Below are positions 11,063 to 22,881 of a stretch of DNA of 64,000 nt, in pieces (position 1 is the first letter of the stretch; every line of letters starts with the position of its first letter). Both the position numbers and the translations under genes were made by a program. This DNA is from Helianthus annuus (Eukaryota; Streptophyta; Magnoliopsida; Asterales; Asteraceae). The stretch spans positions 159,942,878-160,006,877 of the forward strand of contig NC_035446.2 in the NCBI RefSeq assembly GCF_002127325.2, read 5' to 3'. The notes below the pieces were generated by a model. The model worked only from the letters and a program-made list of their open reading frames with translations. It did no database searches and had not been told where the DNA came from.

Positions 11063-11385
11063 TTATTTTCTTTGTTCTTGTGTTGAAGTGTCTTTGTGGA
11101 TGATGGAGACATAAATCGACTCCGTGTGGGTGGATGCTATCTGCCAGTCGTCTTCATTATAATCATCGAGGCCAAAGTAGCATTTACACTGGTATAGGTC
11201 TGTTCTAATCATCCAAACCTTCTTCAAGAACAAAGAAGACAAAATGACATATGGGTGTCATCAGTCTCTCTCTCTTGAATTTTGTCCATCTCATGCAGCA
11301 AAATCTTACTCCCCTCACCTAACAAATCATTCAGCCAAACTTCATGCAGAACATTACTGAGTATCAAAGAAAAGATGTTTGCCAT
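11063..11385 (-). pseudogene. Unrecognised pair of overlapping ORFs, likely one broken coding region
   Basis: A 53-codon frame starts at ATG 11385 (MANIFSLILSNVLHEVW) and stops at 11224. A second frame, open from 11257 to 11063, follows in a different register and includes VWMIRTDLYQCKCYFGLDDY. Residue composition is protein-like in both. The pair could be one gene broken by an indel, or two exons without a clear junction. I do not recognise it. It sits in the TGGCGTTTT element, on the same strand as the ORF at 9910-10367. Confidence 0.3.
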
Positions 11386-12217
11386 ATCGTTGATTTCTCT
11401 CAACTTTTTGGCGTTTTACATTGAGTTGTATTTTTTAGAACCACTGTGTTTTTGTGTGTTTTTTTGGTGTGATAAACGGAAGGTGGTGAGACATTTCTAT
11501 TTATAGGATTTTTTGGCGCGTAGTTTAGGCTGGATATTATTTTTATAACAAAAAATGTAATTAACATTTATCCGGATGTAAATGTAAGGCTTGGCGTTTA
11601 TATATTATGGCGTTTCACATTTTGTGGCGTTTTTGTAGACTGAGCTTAAATAAAAACACAGAAAAACTACCAAGTGATGAAATTGGCGTTTTGTATTTAT
11701 TTGGCATTTTATATTTCAACGGCGTTTTATGTGAGAAATGATGTTTTACCTTTTTTACCCTTAATGAAGCGCATACACGTAATAAAATTGATATTATTTA
11801 TGAAAACGCCACTGCATCAATCTAGTCCATAAATTGTTTTGATCGGGTTTTGATCGGACGATCCATAACCGTTCTCACACTTTCCACCGTTTACTCTAAA
11901 TCCTGACCCTCTATAATTCAGGGATCCATGGAAGAAGAGGAACAAGTGAACAAGAAGAGGAATTGTAAGATGTGCCACGCAAAAGGAAAATTACAAGATT
12001 TTCTCTAATGTTATTGACAATCACAGGTCACCCTCAAACTTCAAGCCATTTATTTTGTGATGTTGGATTTTAAAATATTTCAGCAAACAAATGGGTCAAT
12101 TTAAAATAATAAATAAATAAAAAAAACTGTACCTTAATAAATTTAATATCATTCTTTTTATTACTTCTATTATAACCTTGTTAGACACATAAAAAAGAGA
12201 AAATTTTGTGAATGATC

Positions 12218-13146
12218 AAGTTGACTTCTCCGGTCAAACCCTTGCCGGAAAAGTTGTCGAGCCAAAGTTTTGCAAGAAATTTCAAGAAAAACCTTGTTTT
12301 AGCATGTTTCCATGTATTTGAACAAGGTTTTTGTAAACATTTTCAGCAAAACAACAAGATTTCTTAAGTTTTCAGGCCATTTTCTAACAAAAACTTCAAA
12401 AAATCTTGTTTCAAGCTCAAGAACACTTCCAAGATGCTTCACAACTTGTTCAAACACACTACTATGCTTGGTTTTCAACAAGAAAGAGAGCCAATCTAAT
12501 ACCAGTTGTAGGATCAAGAAACCTACTTTCTTGTTGTTAGAACACAAATACAAGTGCGGAATCGTTGTAAGTATGCAACCAAAGCAAAGTAAAGAACACA
12601 CACGTACCCAAAGATTCACTAATCTTGATTAAATGGAAGAGAACACATACAAACACATACACACAGTGTTTTACAGACTCACGAAGTTCTCTTAGTCTGT
12701 TCTGCAAACAAAGCTGTCTTATATAGAGTCCCAACCCAGTAACATCACAAAGGATGTTACTGGGCCCACAAAGAACTAAGGCCCACGAAGAACATAGTTC
12801 TTCGTTGATTAAAACCACGAAGAACCATTCAGGGTATGAAGAATGTTCTTCGTGATGACCAATCTCCACGAAGAATGGGTTCTTCGTGGAGGCCTGCAAA
12901 CAGCAAAGGTAAGACAGAAGCATATGCAGAAACATATAAAGAGAACCAAACACATGCAGACGTCATATATTGCAGTTGCAGTACAAACATACATAAACTG
13001 TACAACCGTCGTACCAAGTCAAGATATATCTTGACTTGGTTGACTCGACCAAAACATATAGACTCGATAATACGAAAAGACCGTTTCATTACATTAAGAA
13101 GTAAACAAAATAAGAACAAACGACATACACAAAAAGTGCATCAACA
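12218..13146 (-). mobile_element. Copia relic E0, unit 2 copy
   Basis: LTR at 12507-13146 with the decayed primer site and leader to its left, as in unit 1. It differs from unit 1 by at least one base (T/C near 12978). No coding part remains. Confidence 0.7.
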
Positions 13147-14300
13147 CTCGGATAATGTATTGACTCGTTTCCCGACGAGTCGTCATATACGTTGACAGAT
13201 CATAATACGACTCATCGTAGTGTTATACAAGATGTAGACATATATATACATATATATTTGTATGTAGGTAAACGCAAATGTTTACGTATATAAACATCGT
13301 GTCTCGTGAATAATTATCAAAAATAATTATATAGTTGTTGCTTGTTAGGCTCAGATCCATTTGTTTGTTATCAAAAGGACGCGGATAATAATGTGTTGTA
13401 TATCATATGCCGTTTAGGCGTTCGAAATAAATATAAATAATTATATTTATTTTATGAAAGATTTCCGAGTTTCGATACGTTTGAAACAAATATAAAAAGC
13501 TATATTTATTTTAAACAAGTATTGGGTTTTGTTAATTAGTAACCCATATTTGTCAATCCGTTAAAACTCGATTTATCAGTTATTCAAACACCACCAATAT
13601 AAATATAGATATATATTTATTTTGTACAAATACTTGATCTCGTTGGACGTCAATTTTAGGATATAAATACGTTTCGTAAGTCGTAAAGCGTCGCCAAATG
13701 AACATTCTTTGTATTTATTTCGCAAAAATACTTTGACTTCCGATAAATATTTGAATAACCCCGACAACTGTTGTCGTTATTTTGTCAAATCTCAACAATT
13801 ACTCACCAATATAACAATATATATAAAATTTCCGTCAAGTATATCAAAATGTAAACTAATACCTAATCGAATCGGGTCGAGCCCGGTCGCGTATAACTAT
13901 AAACTTCCTAACAACAAAATAATAAACAAAAATTCGCGTCGTTTAAATCTTGTTAGCGGTTCTCGCGTTGGCTGCCTTTGACTTCCATTGAACGTCTATT
14001 GACCCGAGTTGACTCGGGTGTTGACCGAGTCGACTCGGTTTGACATGATGTTAGCGGCTCTTTTTCTCTCTCCTTCTCCCTTTGTCAATTTTGTGGAACC
14101 ACGCCGCCGTGCGCCACCACCTGGTGACCGGCCATTAAATCGAGAAACCGGGGGGGCGGGTGTTGGGGGTTTACAGGTGTGCGACGGAACAAGCACGGGG
14201 CGCCGGAATCTCTGTCACAACGTGGCCGGCTTCACCCTTGTTCTTTTAAGATAATTGAAGAAACCTTTTAAAGGCCCTAGTTCTTTTTGTTCTCACAACT

Positions 14301-14962
14301 TGTGAATGCATTTCAGGATGATAAATGCGGGAAACGGCTTCTCGAAGACTCGTTGAAGATTTGCAGATCCCGCATATATCAAGGGGGAGTCTGTAAATGC
14401 ACTTCAGGATGAAAAATGCGGGAAACGGCTTCTCGAAGACTAGTTGAAGATTTGCAAATCCCGTATATATCAAGGGGGAGTCTGTAAGTGTACCAAAGTT
14501 TGATAAATGCTGGATTCTGCTGAAGTTTCAACATTGAAGGACTAATCTTGCAATTATGTGAAAGTGTCACGAGTTTGGACAAGGTTTCTCATCAGAACTT
14601 GTGGTTTTATATACTGAGAACTTGTAGTTTTATATGGTGAGTACTTGTGTTCTAGTGTTCGAACTTGTATTTCTTAATAGTGGTGAGTACTTATTTGTTT
14701 AGTACTTAGGGTTTCATGGATAGTCTTAATGCAAACATATGGTTGTATTAAAGTTGTGTGTTGTATGCAATCATCGACATTCAATGAAACAGTTAAATTT
14801 TTGGAGAAAACTTCTTGTGCAAACAAACCCTAGGTTTGTGTTCTTTGTTCAATCTGTGTGATTGTTGATTGTGCATACTCGGTGTATTCACGGTTCTCTT
14901 CTTCTACACCTTCTGTACGATCTACGTTGCGGTACGAGGCACGCGATGGTTTCCGCACAACA
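14301..14962 (+). mobile_element. Duplicated polypurine tract and plus-strand LTR relic, unit 2
   Basis: This contains the 91-bp tandem duplication with two AAGGGGGAG tracts. The TGTAAGTG LTR start is at 14483. The right end is uncertain, as in unit 1. Confidence 0.45.
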
Positions 14963-15286
14963 AACCACAGGGAGCACAGCTGCTATTTCCAAAAGTTGGG
15001 GACTAAACGTGAAAAAACGTGAAACCACAGGGACTATCCGGGCAATAAACTCTTTACGTTTTTTTAATATTTAGAATTACTAATTATCAGTATTTCAGAG
15101 TTAAACATTTATACGTGTCTAATATTATTGTCTCACATTTTAGCTAAGTTTCGGCTCTGTTATACAATTCACATGTCAAAACATATATTTAAATCATCAA
15201 TAAGCCAACATCCATTTTATATGTACATAAATTCATATTACTATAAAACCAAATTTAAAATTCGATAACAAGGAAACTACAACCAT

Positions 15287-18200
15287 TCAAGATCTATGCG
15301 TATCAGGAATTTGAGATGGTGGCAACATTCCTTTAAGCACTAACAAACGTTGCATTGTCTCCATTTGTTCCGCCATCTCTCTTTGAGTTTTCTCATAATG
15401 AGAAATCCTCGTAGCTACTTGTGCCGCTACTCGAGCCTCTATCTGTGCATCTACCTGTGATTGAACCAACATTTTGATTTCATCTAAAGATGTTATATTT
15501 GTTGCAGATGAGCCGGCACCAAAAACATCACAAGGAGGTAATCCTACACCGAAGGTCCTCACACACTCTTGTCCACTAGACCTTGTTGGATTACCGGAAA
15601 TTTGTCGTTTGAATGAATCACTAACTTGCTTTGCTTTCCTCACACACTCTTGTCCGTTAGACCTAGTTAGATTACTGAAAACTTGTTTGGATGAATAACT
15701 CATTTGCTCTGCTTGTGGTACCACATTCCACTTCTCATTCATCCTTTCCTGAGATAAAAAAAAAACATCACATTCACAATGATGAACTTTTAACCATGAG
15801 TCATCTATTATATGTTTGAAATACTAATCCCCCATTGTGGTTCTTACTTCTTATGACCAAGAAGAGACAATAATTATGAACGACAACAGAAGCATTAAAA
15901 CGGTATGATCAGATTTGGAAAACATATTTAATGCATCAATTTGTTGGATTCCATTCAACTTTTCACGCTTTTGCCGTTAAAATGTTTTTCTGAAATACAA
16001 AACAAAAAGATTGACATTCTTTATTGTTGTCACATAGATCTCAGGGTTACCAAAAACTTTGATTTGAAATGTATCTTCAAGGAGAACCACTAACTAATTT
16101 ACAGGGACAGAAAGAGGTGGAGGAAATGTAACCTGGTAATGGAAAGGCCTGTGTGAATGTAGGCTTAAATCCACCTTATCACGTGACGTGAAAGGGGTAC
16201 CGCATGCAGTTTTCGGCGCCCGAATGACCTCACGTTCACCCAAAGAAGATGATCCTTTCCTTGAATTGTTGTTAAAAGTTGGTTGAGCACCATTACCAAA
16301 TGTTTCTTCAATCAATTTAAAATACTGTAAATGGATGTTGCTTTGTGCATCCTGAAGATTGAAATTCAAATATGCAAAATTTCAGGAGCCACGCCATATA
16401 ATTATAAATTTGAGTCCATAAGCATTGTATCATTACTACATACAAATGTGCATACTAGTTGCCTCTAAATATCCAGTAAAGTCTAATGATTAATAAAGCT
16501 AAATATATTAAATGAATAGCGATAAATCATGCAGCTATATATACATGCATACAAACCTGTGAGCCTCCTTCACCATTATCCGATGCTTTTCCTGTATGCG
16601 AACTATCCAGTATGAACTCTCTTACTTTGCATAGTGACCTCAGCCACTTTCCTGACTTTGGATGTCGATATTTCTACATGGTGTTTTGTTTTTGGTTACC
16701 CTCATAACAGACAAGTATAAATAAAAAAAATTTATAGTAGAGAGGATGAATTGTTTACCTTGTCAACTCTATATCTTCCATTTGTTTCTGTACGCTTATA
16801 TTTCTTAACAGTCCACCCTTTTAAATTTTTTAGTAGTTCCAGCGGATCTAGAGTAGTTTCATCAATTTGTCGGCGTGAAATTAGCTGTTGAATAACCAGT
16901 TCTTTTAGAAACAAAATGATAATGGTAACGTACATAAGCAGTATCAAATGCAAAAATATAAATCGCAGATTTGGAGACTCAAAAGCCAGGTTGAAAAAAG
17001 GGTTTCTATGACAATCCATCTTTATAACTAAACAAAATAAGTCATATTTACCTCCTTGATGTTATTGGATTTATACAATTCCTTAAGGCTGAATTCTATA
17101 TCATTTTCCTCCTCCACTTCAGAAACACATCTTTCTCTCTTTCGCGTTGATCCATCTCCCTGCATATGGTTTTGGTTTTTTTTTTCTTCTTAGTGTCATA
17201 AAAAACATGACATAAAGTAGCAACGCCAAATAGGTTAAATTTTCACTCAAGTCTAAAGGTGGAGACTAAAATAGGTTGCAATGCTAAATAGACTACATTT
17301 TCACACAAGTGCTCCATAAATATAATTGCTTTACTAATCAAGGTCATTAACCCAAGTTCTGTCTTGATCATTGTTAAGTTGAGTTATGTCTGAAATGCTT
17401 TAGTCCTCAAAGTTATAACACGCTTAGAATACTATTTACTCCATCCTATAATATATCGCTGATTTGTTGTTGAAATCAATCAACTTGAACTACTATTACT
17501 TTTACGTGTTTTCTATCTTTGAGGAGAACATCTGTTACCTGATTTGTTTTTAACAATGATGCAGTAAACCGTAATATTTAAGGATATATTACCTCAGCAT
17601 CACCAAACTCTTCTTTTGGCTTCCACGATGATATTGGCTCTGCCATGATAACATTGTTTGTGCATTCTCTCCACTTTTGCGCTTCCTGTACTTGCAACAA
17701 CATCTACGTTAATTGTCTATATAAATTGTAGAATTAGGAGAAATATATATATTTAGCATAGCCATGATAGTAAGAACAGGAAGAAATGACAACATAAAGA
17801 TTGACGATAGGAGGCTGCAGCAAGCCTTTAATGTGTCCCAAAGTTAGAATTAGGAAAGAATATAGAAGTAAGATCCGCATAGACATAATACTAAGAACGC
17901 GAAGTAATGTAACCGCAATAACCCAACAGTGCACCACGTTGCGTACATAATGAAGTCGAATCCACTTCTTGTAAAAGACATGGGGGAAAATATATAAAAT
18001 ACACAAAAGGACTTATAAAAAGACATCTGTTATATCACCACATCCTAAAAGCATATAAGGTTCCTTCAAATGACGGTTTCCTCACAAGTTCTTTGGCGCA
18101 AATTTGATTAAACTTTGTAAAACTGCTAAAACCGAATCAAGATAGGTTTTTTATATTTTTATCTAATGTTTTCTCTTTCTCAAGAACCCGGATATGAAAA

Positions 18201-18306
18201 CAAAATTCAACAAAAAAATAATAATCCTCTATACCTACTCGTTGTATAGAACAACTTCCATTCCCGTAGGAATGAATGATTGGTTTTCAGGGTTGTTGCT
18301 AACCAT
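15287..18306 (-). pseudogene. MBD-domain protein gene, unit 2 copy (nonsense at codon 24)
   Basis: Exons by homology to unit 1 (offset 11,437): 18235-18306, 17593-17685, 17052-17159, 16759-16884, 16557-16673, 16133-16351, then 15963-15989 or 15287-15748. The MBD is encoded by the 16759-16884 and 16557-16673 exons. Codon 24 is TAG (18235-18237), the same nonsense change as unit 1, so the break was present before these units were copied. Exon 3 encodes GDGST where unit 1 has GDGSM; unit 3B agrees with unit 2. The distal exons, including the transposase-like one, remain open. TATA box at 18418-18428. It may be silent, or may use the new GTAGGT donor. Confidence 0.66.
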
Positions 18307-18417
18307 TTTTCTATAGTGCTGATGAATATTAACGATGACAACAAGAATAGAATGACAAGTGACTATAGAGAGGGATTGTGAGATGCAATTGTGTGTCATA
18401 TTTTGGTTGAGGGTGGT

Positions 18418-18428
18418 TTTTATTTATA
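18418..18428 (-). promoter_or_regulatory. Putative TATA box of MBD gene, unit 2
   Basis: TATAAATAAAA on the minus strand, about 115 bases before the ATG at 18306. It is identical to unit 1. Confidence 0.5.
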
Positions 18429-20420
18429 CTCATTAGCTACGAACACATTTATTATACTAATACAACAAAAAAAAATGTAAAATTCATTGTATTTGTAACA
18501 CTACTAATATCTCCTGATGTGTTTTAAATTAGTTACTCTTCTTGCTCTAAAGCTTTTGGACTAGAATTGAACGCAGTGTTGCATTCCCTCCAAAACTAAT
18601 TAAATACTTTTGAATTCATAGATAACAGAAATAGAAAGAAGTTAATTCAATTTACAACCATACATTTAAAGGAATATAATTTATATATTCTAATATTATT
18701 GCTTCTAACTTCTAAGCAAAAGGTGGCCAGCAACAAAACGAGAAGATTAATAATGATTCAGGAGTAAGATTTAACAGAAACAGAACCCACTTGCAATCGT
18801 ACCATCCAATTAGTCAGCAATCAACCTAGATGGGGGGGGGGTGACGACAAGTAAATCAGGGGCAATTTTGACTTTTTCATTACTTTTAGGAGAAATAGTC
18901 CATGTGATTCGACCAAATTTCATATGTAGTCCTCAATTTTTTTAAATCACATGTATCATTCTTGTGGTTTTCTCGGTTGTTACTCGGATAGTCCCTAGAG
19001 TTGACGGTCGTTAGTTTATCCAGCTAAGTGTGTGTGAAATGACTAAATTACCCTTACTACTATAAATTAATAGAAAGTGGCCCCATCATTATTATATAAA
19101 TATAAAACGTAGCCCCCCCTTCCCACTACCCTCCTTTTTCTTCTTCTTTAGTGATGGAGGCCCAAGTGTGGAGGAGCGGGCCATCTTGTATTTGGAGGCC
19201 CAAGATCGTGTAACAAAAGAGGCTTCCCTAAAATGGCTCTAACTTGGGCTACGAGGGTCCGTTTTGGGTGTACGACCGGGCCCAAGATTAGTTATTTGCA
19301 TTTTTATGTTTTTTTTTTTTTTTTGACTATTTTGGGCATTTTGTTTTAGGCCGTGTGTTTGGCCCGTTATCTTTTTTAGGCCCATTTCGAATTTCTGTTC
19401 TTATTTATGTGTCCATTTAGTAATTGAAACAATCAGACTTGAATTTTGAGAAAACTGATTTTTCACTTCAAATTTCGTGCCCTTTGGGTTGAATTTTGGG
19501 GTTGGGGAAGAACTACACGGGTATTCGCAGAATCAACGTGTTTGATCTTCATTATCGTACTGCGCACTACATCATTTAGCCTATTACCGCCGCCATCACC
19601 CTCCACCGTCACCATCACGGCCAGTTGCAACATCATCCTCCGGTAACACATCTTCATAATCCCTCCACTAGTGGTGACACCATGACCACCGTCCAAATCT
19701 AAACACAAGGAGAATGGTATGAGGATCAATTTGATTCTTAATTTACATCATCAATCCAAGGTAATCTCATTGACTCCAGTCTTGTGGCGATGCATGTTTT
19801 GCGATTCAATGCTAAGTGATAGTGTAACACAACGGCCGGTGACATGAAGGCCTCGAGTAGAAGACTTAGTTGACGCCTAGTTATGAGGAAGTGGCGAGTT
19901 GAGATTGCACGATGGAGACGAAATGATTGATGCTTGAGGTAGACGATAGGCAACTGATGCTTGGGTTTTTGATAATCATGAGACTTCGATGATTGTAAGG
20001 TTTATTGTAAGGTGATGACACGTCAGGAAGTGCTTAGGTTCCGAGACGACATCGACATGACTGTTATAGCTACTGTGGAACCTGGCAGGCGAGTCGAAGA
20101 GCTCGTGATAACTACAAGATTTGAAGGTATAAACGAGGTTGTCAATGATAAGATAGACGATGGTGTTAAGATAGACGATGGTGTTGATTACGGTATAGAT
20201 GATGATAAGATGATTTGTTGCTACCGGTGGAACCTTAATGTGAAGGCCAACGCATAAGGGATTGTGGAAGTTCCCTTTATAGTGACCAACGAGGAGAGAT
20301 ACGAATCGAGAGACAAATTAAAGAGGCCTCGTGAGTATAGATTCGAACGAAAAGTTGTATGAGGAACGCATAAGTGAAATGGATGGAAATAGCAAGAACT
20401 GTCACCTTGAGGGCCTAGTT

Positions 20421-20422
<2 letters not shown>

Positions 20423-20476
<54 letters not shown>
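20423..20476 (+). repeat. Poly(A) run, 54 A
   Basis: The unit 2 counterpart of 8986-9036, three A longer. Confidence 0.95.
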
Positions 20477-20477
<1 letters not shown>

Positions 20478-21351
20478 ACATTATTTTCTTGATGTAATGG
20501 GAAAATATGCCCAAATCTCATGGACGATTTTGGCATTTTACTTTGAATAATAAATCCTAAAATTACCCTTGGCCAAAAGAAAATAAATCTCATTCAAACC
20601 CAAGAACACGATTAACGCAGTGATTTTAAAGTTCAAACCACTAATATGTACACACGTCATCCAAATATCATGAAATCTCACTAAATTGCACATAATATCA
20701 TGAATACCTCACTATAGATAGCAGTTCATTTAAGGTTGCATATTTTGAAACTATACTTAGTAAAATGCTTATAATACATATGTGAAAACAATTTCAAAAA
20801 TATTATGAATCCCCAAACCCTAAATTTGGTGTATCATATGCCAATCCACTTATAGGAACGAGATCACAAGAAAATGGTCAAAAGTGTGAGAACGGTGAGA
20901 ACGCATCCTAGGCCAACACGTGGTCCGAGGGGTTTTTTTTTTGTCTTTTCAATATTCCTCTTTTTTCCCGATTTTCGCGTGTGACATTCTACTTATTTTT
21001 GGCGTGCAAGATAATTTTGGCGTTAACTAGAATCATTAATTACTTGGCGTTTTACTGTTTTTCCCCGATTTCTTCTCGTTGAATTAATTCTTTTTGTGTT
21101 ACATAGTTAATTTTTTTGGCGCTATGGCGTTTTCTAGGTATTTTTTTGGCATTATGGATCTTTTGTTAATAATTGATTACCATATATTAATATTTTATAA
21201 GACTATAGTAATACAAAATCAAAATAAACTAATAATCTTCTTTGGATGGGATTACATCAGAGATGTACCCATCGCTATGTTCATCACTTGCTTCAGATTA
21301 ATCATCATCAAATTTTAGATTGGCGTATAACGCCATTAGCTCGTCTCTTCT

Positions 21352-21809
21352 TTACTGCAACCTATTCTTGAATATCATTGCAATCCTGGATTTTGCATCG
21401 TTCGAAGGTGATAAATCACAGAGTTGTTCAATGAGAGATAGCCTCCCAGTCTTCAACATTTCATCCATTGGCAATGAATATTGCACCCCGTGTTGATAAA
21501 TCACTTCAACTGTTCCTGCTTCTTCATGCATCACCCAACTGCTAAGTGTAGGTAGAGGAGTATCGTCAACATCATCATCATCATCTTCATCATCATCTTC
21601 TGCCAGAAATTTTCTCTTCAATCTTTTTTTCGGGTTCTTTCACAATCGTTCGCCATTGGAACCCCAAGGGCCAGGATATCCCTCTGAACCCCTTCATCCA
21701 TACCAAGCATGGCTTTGATTGTCCTTACCTTCACCCTTCTCCTATCAGAGAACTTTATGATGAATCGTCTCCCCCTCCCTTCAAACCTCAATGCAATAAC
21801 CTTAGCCAT
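21352..21809 (-). pseudogene. Unrecognised basic/acidic ORF, frameshifted, unit 2
   Basis: Same content and the same frameshift in a run of seven T as 9910-10367. Function unknown. Confidence 0.4.
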
Positions 21810-22504
21810 TTTTGAAGTTTTTGGCGTTTTGGACAATATGTGGCGTTTTTAGTCAATGTTTTTGGCGTGTTTGTGGTTGTGTTCTCATGGCCTACTTTTA
21901 TAATGACTTTTTTTTTCTTGCGCATGAAAGGTAATTATGGCGTTTTGAAAAAGATAAATAAATTCAATTCCCCAAGTATTTGGCTTTCAATATGATAAAT
22001 GTTAGTAATTACGTTTCCGTCGTTTCATTTTACTGTTTTTGCAGTTACCGTATTTTGTTTTCAGATTCATATGTTTTATGGTGTAACATGTCTAATCTTC
22101 ACAGCTGTAATTATGTAATTATGGCGTTTTGTTTTCGAATGGCGTTTAGATACCAATGGGACATTTTGTTATATTTTCTTTGCACATTGTTTTAAGTTTT
22201 TTTTTAGATTTATTATAATAGTACTTGTTCAAAGTAATTTTATTATAGTTAGGTAGTTTTTGGGGTGTTTTGTGGCATGATGACGTTTTACAAGCATTTA
22301 CCTGTTTGGCGTTTTATTATATTTTTCATTATAGGATTAATGTACTTTGTTGTTCTTAGCTAAAATTACATAACAAACAACAGATAAAGAAAAAAAACAA
22401 ATAGAAGCAATTTATGATCTAAATCTTCATTGTCATTAGTCTATTTCTTCTTTTGAAACTACAAGAACTGTCACAAATAAATGGCGTTTTGGGTTTGGCG
22501 TGGT

Positions 22505-22827
22505 TTATTTTCTTTGTTCTTGTGTTGAAGTGTCTTTGTGGATGATAGAGACATAAATCGACTCCGTGTGGGTGGATGCTATCTGCCAGTCGTCTTCATT
22601 ATAATCATCGAGGCCAAAGTAGCATTTACACTGGTATAGGTCTGTTCTAATCATCCAAACCTTCTTCAAGAACAAAGAAGACAAAATGACATATGGGTGT
22701 CATCAGTCTCTCTCTCTTGAATTTTGTCCATCTCATGCAGCAAAATCTTACTCCCCTCACCTAACAAATCATTCAGCCAAACTTCATGCAGAACATTACT
22801 GAGTATCAAAGAAAAGATGTTTGCCAT
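22505..22827 (-). pseudogene. Unrecognised overlapping ORF pair, unit 2
   Basis: Counterpart of 11063-11385, with the same break between frames. Confidence 0.3.
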
Positions 22828-22881
22828 ATCGTTGATTTCTCTCAACTTTTTGGCGTTTTACATTGAGTTGTATTTTTTAGA

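Larger units (their letters stand above)
1..11439. repeat. Tandem unit 1 (about 11.44 kb)
   Basis: The sequence at 1 recurs at 11440 and 22882, giving head-to-tail units of 11,439 and 11,442 bp. Units 1 and 2 match along their full length. Differences I saw are single bases (for example T/C near 1546 against 12984, A/G near 5710 against 17147) and homopolymer lengths. The unit contains an LTR relic, an MBD gene, a poly(A) run and a TGGCGTTTT-motif element. The phase is arbitrary, because the motif element runs across the unit border. Whether this is a real array or an assembly duplication cannot be settled from sequence alone; the scattered differences argue for real or allelic copies. Confidence 0.93.
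9432..11892 (+). mobile_element. TGGCGTTTT-motif element with short inverted ends
   Basis: About 2.46 kb carrying at least 16 GGCGTTT motifs, all on the plus strand, the commonest form being TGGCGTTTT (for example 9603, 10382, 10497, 10680, 10865, 11039, 11409, 11684). The left end has AAAGTGTGAGAACGGT (9441-9456) and the right end its exact reverse complement (11867-11882); similarity extends a few bases outward as AAAYGGT. I found no convincing target duplication. It holds two broken minus-strand ORFs. Dense motif arrays near transposon ends often serve as transposase binding sites (known for En/Spm and Ac), but here the motif covers the whole element and points one way. The class is unknown; a Mutator-like or other TIR element is possible. 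Confidence 0.55.
11440..22881. repeat. Tandem unit 2 (about 11.44 kb)
   Basis: A near-identical copy of unit 1 with the same internal order. Coordinates are offset by 11,437 to 11,442 because of small homopolymer indels (A run near 12120, G run near 18832, poly(A) at 20423). Stretches without genes match those described in unit 1: 13147-14300 (A+T-rich flank with palindromes), 14963-15286 (spacer), 18429-20422 (upstream non-coding) and 20477-20871. Confidence 0.93.

Noticed and set aside
9432..11892. Helitron origin of the motif element
   Set aside because: I found inverted ends rather than a TC start and a CTRR end with a hairpin, and no Rep or helicase trace.
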